Source: an uncultured Bacteroidales bacterium
GTDB lineage: Bacteria; Bacteroidota; Bacteroidia; Bacteroidales; UBA932
NCBI GenBank assembly: GCA_934678915.1
Contig: CAKUSF010000050.1
Coordinates: forward strand, 1 to 14,183
Length of the DNA: 14,183 nucleotides
Direction: 5' to 3'
The position numbers were made by a program, and so were the translations under genes. The notes below the pieces were generated by a model. The model was not told where the DNA came from and searched no databases. It saw only the letters and a program-made list of their open reading frames with translations. Positions 13,714 through 14,183 of this stretch are shown one piece after another. The number at the start of each line of letters is the position of its first letter. Positions within the stretch are counted from its first letter, which is position 1.

Positions 13714-14183
13714 ATGAATTACAAACTACTGCCAGTATTGGCAATCGCTGCCGCCCTGTCGGGAATGACAGGAGCATCGGCTCAGAAAAAAGCGATGGAC
13801 CACGATGTCTATGACTCGTGGCAAAGCGTCTCCGACATCCAGAAAAGCGATGACGGCAACGTGCTCGTGTGGTGCGTCAACCCTCAAGAAGGGGACGGAA
13901 CCCTCTATGTCAGGAATATGACTCCTGAGAAAAAAGGCAAAGCCTCCTGCCGCGAGATCAGCATCCCACGCGGCTATCAAGCCTCACTGGATCCAAAAGG
14001 GAAATGGCTCTACCTACGCATCAAACCTCAGTTCGCCACGACACGTCAGGAAAAGATTGACAAGAAGAAGTCCGAGAACATGACCAAGGACACGCTAGCT
14101 GTCGTTGATCTCTCTACCATGACAGTTAAGAAATACGGTCGTGTTGATTCTTACGCAACCGGTTCTTTGGCAAAGCCTTACAT
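13714..14183 (+). CDS. Secreted S9 (prolyl oligopeptidase) family peptidase, N-terminal part
   Basis: The first 156 codons of a gene that continues past the right edge. A signal peptide (MNYKLLPVLAIAAALSGMTG, likely cleaved after ASA at residue 23) directs it to the periplasm or beyond. What follows (DHDVYDSWQSVSDIQKSDDG, VNPQEGDGTLYVR, SLDPKGKWLYLRIKP) looks like the first blades of the beta-propeller seen in Bacteroidales S9 peptidases. The catalytic alpha/beta-hydrolase domain lies outside the window, so activity cannot be confirmed. The start codon is 4 bp after the DUF4491 stop. The family assignment is from sequence resemblance alone. Confidence 0.75.
   Translation, partial: MNYKLLPVLAIAAALSGMTGASAQKKAMDHDVYDSWQSVSDIQKSDDGNVLVWCVNPQEGDGTLYVRNMTPEKKGKASCREISIPRGYQASLDPKGKWLYLRIKPQFATTRQEKIDKKKSENMTKDTLAVVDLSTMTVKKYGRVDSYATGSLAKPY

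Noticed and set aside
1..14183. tRNA, rRNA, CRISPR array, insertion sequence or phage genes
   Set aside because: I found no cloverleaf with CCA-proximal stem, no regularly spaced identical repeats, and no transposase, integrase or phage-like protein.

Overview
This window is ordinary-looking chromosome from a member of the Bacteroidales (Bacteroidota); I cannot name the genus. The evidence is a 286-residue RpoD with a short N-terminus, a dnaN gene followed by a DEDDh exonuclease, a DUF4491 membrane protein, a GIN-domain (DUF2807) protein, a Bacteroidales-type S9 peptidase, few Shine-Dalgarno sites, and several promoter elements matching the Bacteroidetes -7 consensus TAnnTTTG. I see no phage, insertion sequence, CRISPR array, tRNA or rRNA.

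Layout. (1) 1-1995, minus strand: dnaN (sliding clamp) and, 19 bp downstream, a DnaQ-like exonuclease that runs off the left edge. (2) 2168-8193, plus strand: degQ/htrA protease, an 82-bp gap with a perfect 14-bp hairpin, then rpoD, argS (TAATG overlap with rpoD) and a YgiQ-family radical SAM gene, closed by an intrinsic terminator. (3) 8214-9289, plus strand: a small acidic protein, then a lipoprotein with a permuted NlpC/P60 (YiiX-type) cysteine hydrolase fold. (4) 9281-10099, minus strand: a four-TM LytTR-type regulator whose stop overlaps the lipoprotein stop by 9 bp and whose upstream region carries a 12-bp direct repeat at exactly 20-bp spacing. (5) 10339-11055, plus strand: acyl-ACP thioesterase, ending in a 72-bp palindromic REP-like element that fills the convergent gap. 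(6) 11122-13090, minus strand: a tightly overlapping operon of ECF sigma factor, single-TM presumed anti-sigma protein and exported GIN-domain beta-solenoid protein. Its leader contains a promoter-terminator unit that could be a small RNA or an attenuator. (7) 13383-14183, plus strand: a DUF4491 membrane protein and the start of a secreted S9 prolyl-oligopeptidase-type peptidase.

How the genes work together. Regions 1 and 2 are housekeeping: replication processivity and proofreading, envelope protein quality control, the primary sigma factor, Arg-tRNA charging and a radical SAM enzyme. Regions 3-6 are envelope- and regulation-oriented. The best candidates for undescribed biology are the sigma / anti-sigma-like / GIN-solenoid operon with its leader, and the LytTR gene with its tandem repeats. 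Both are inferences from layout, not demonstrated systems.
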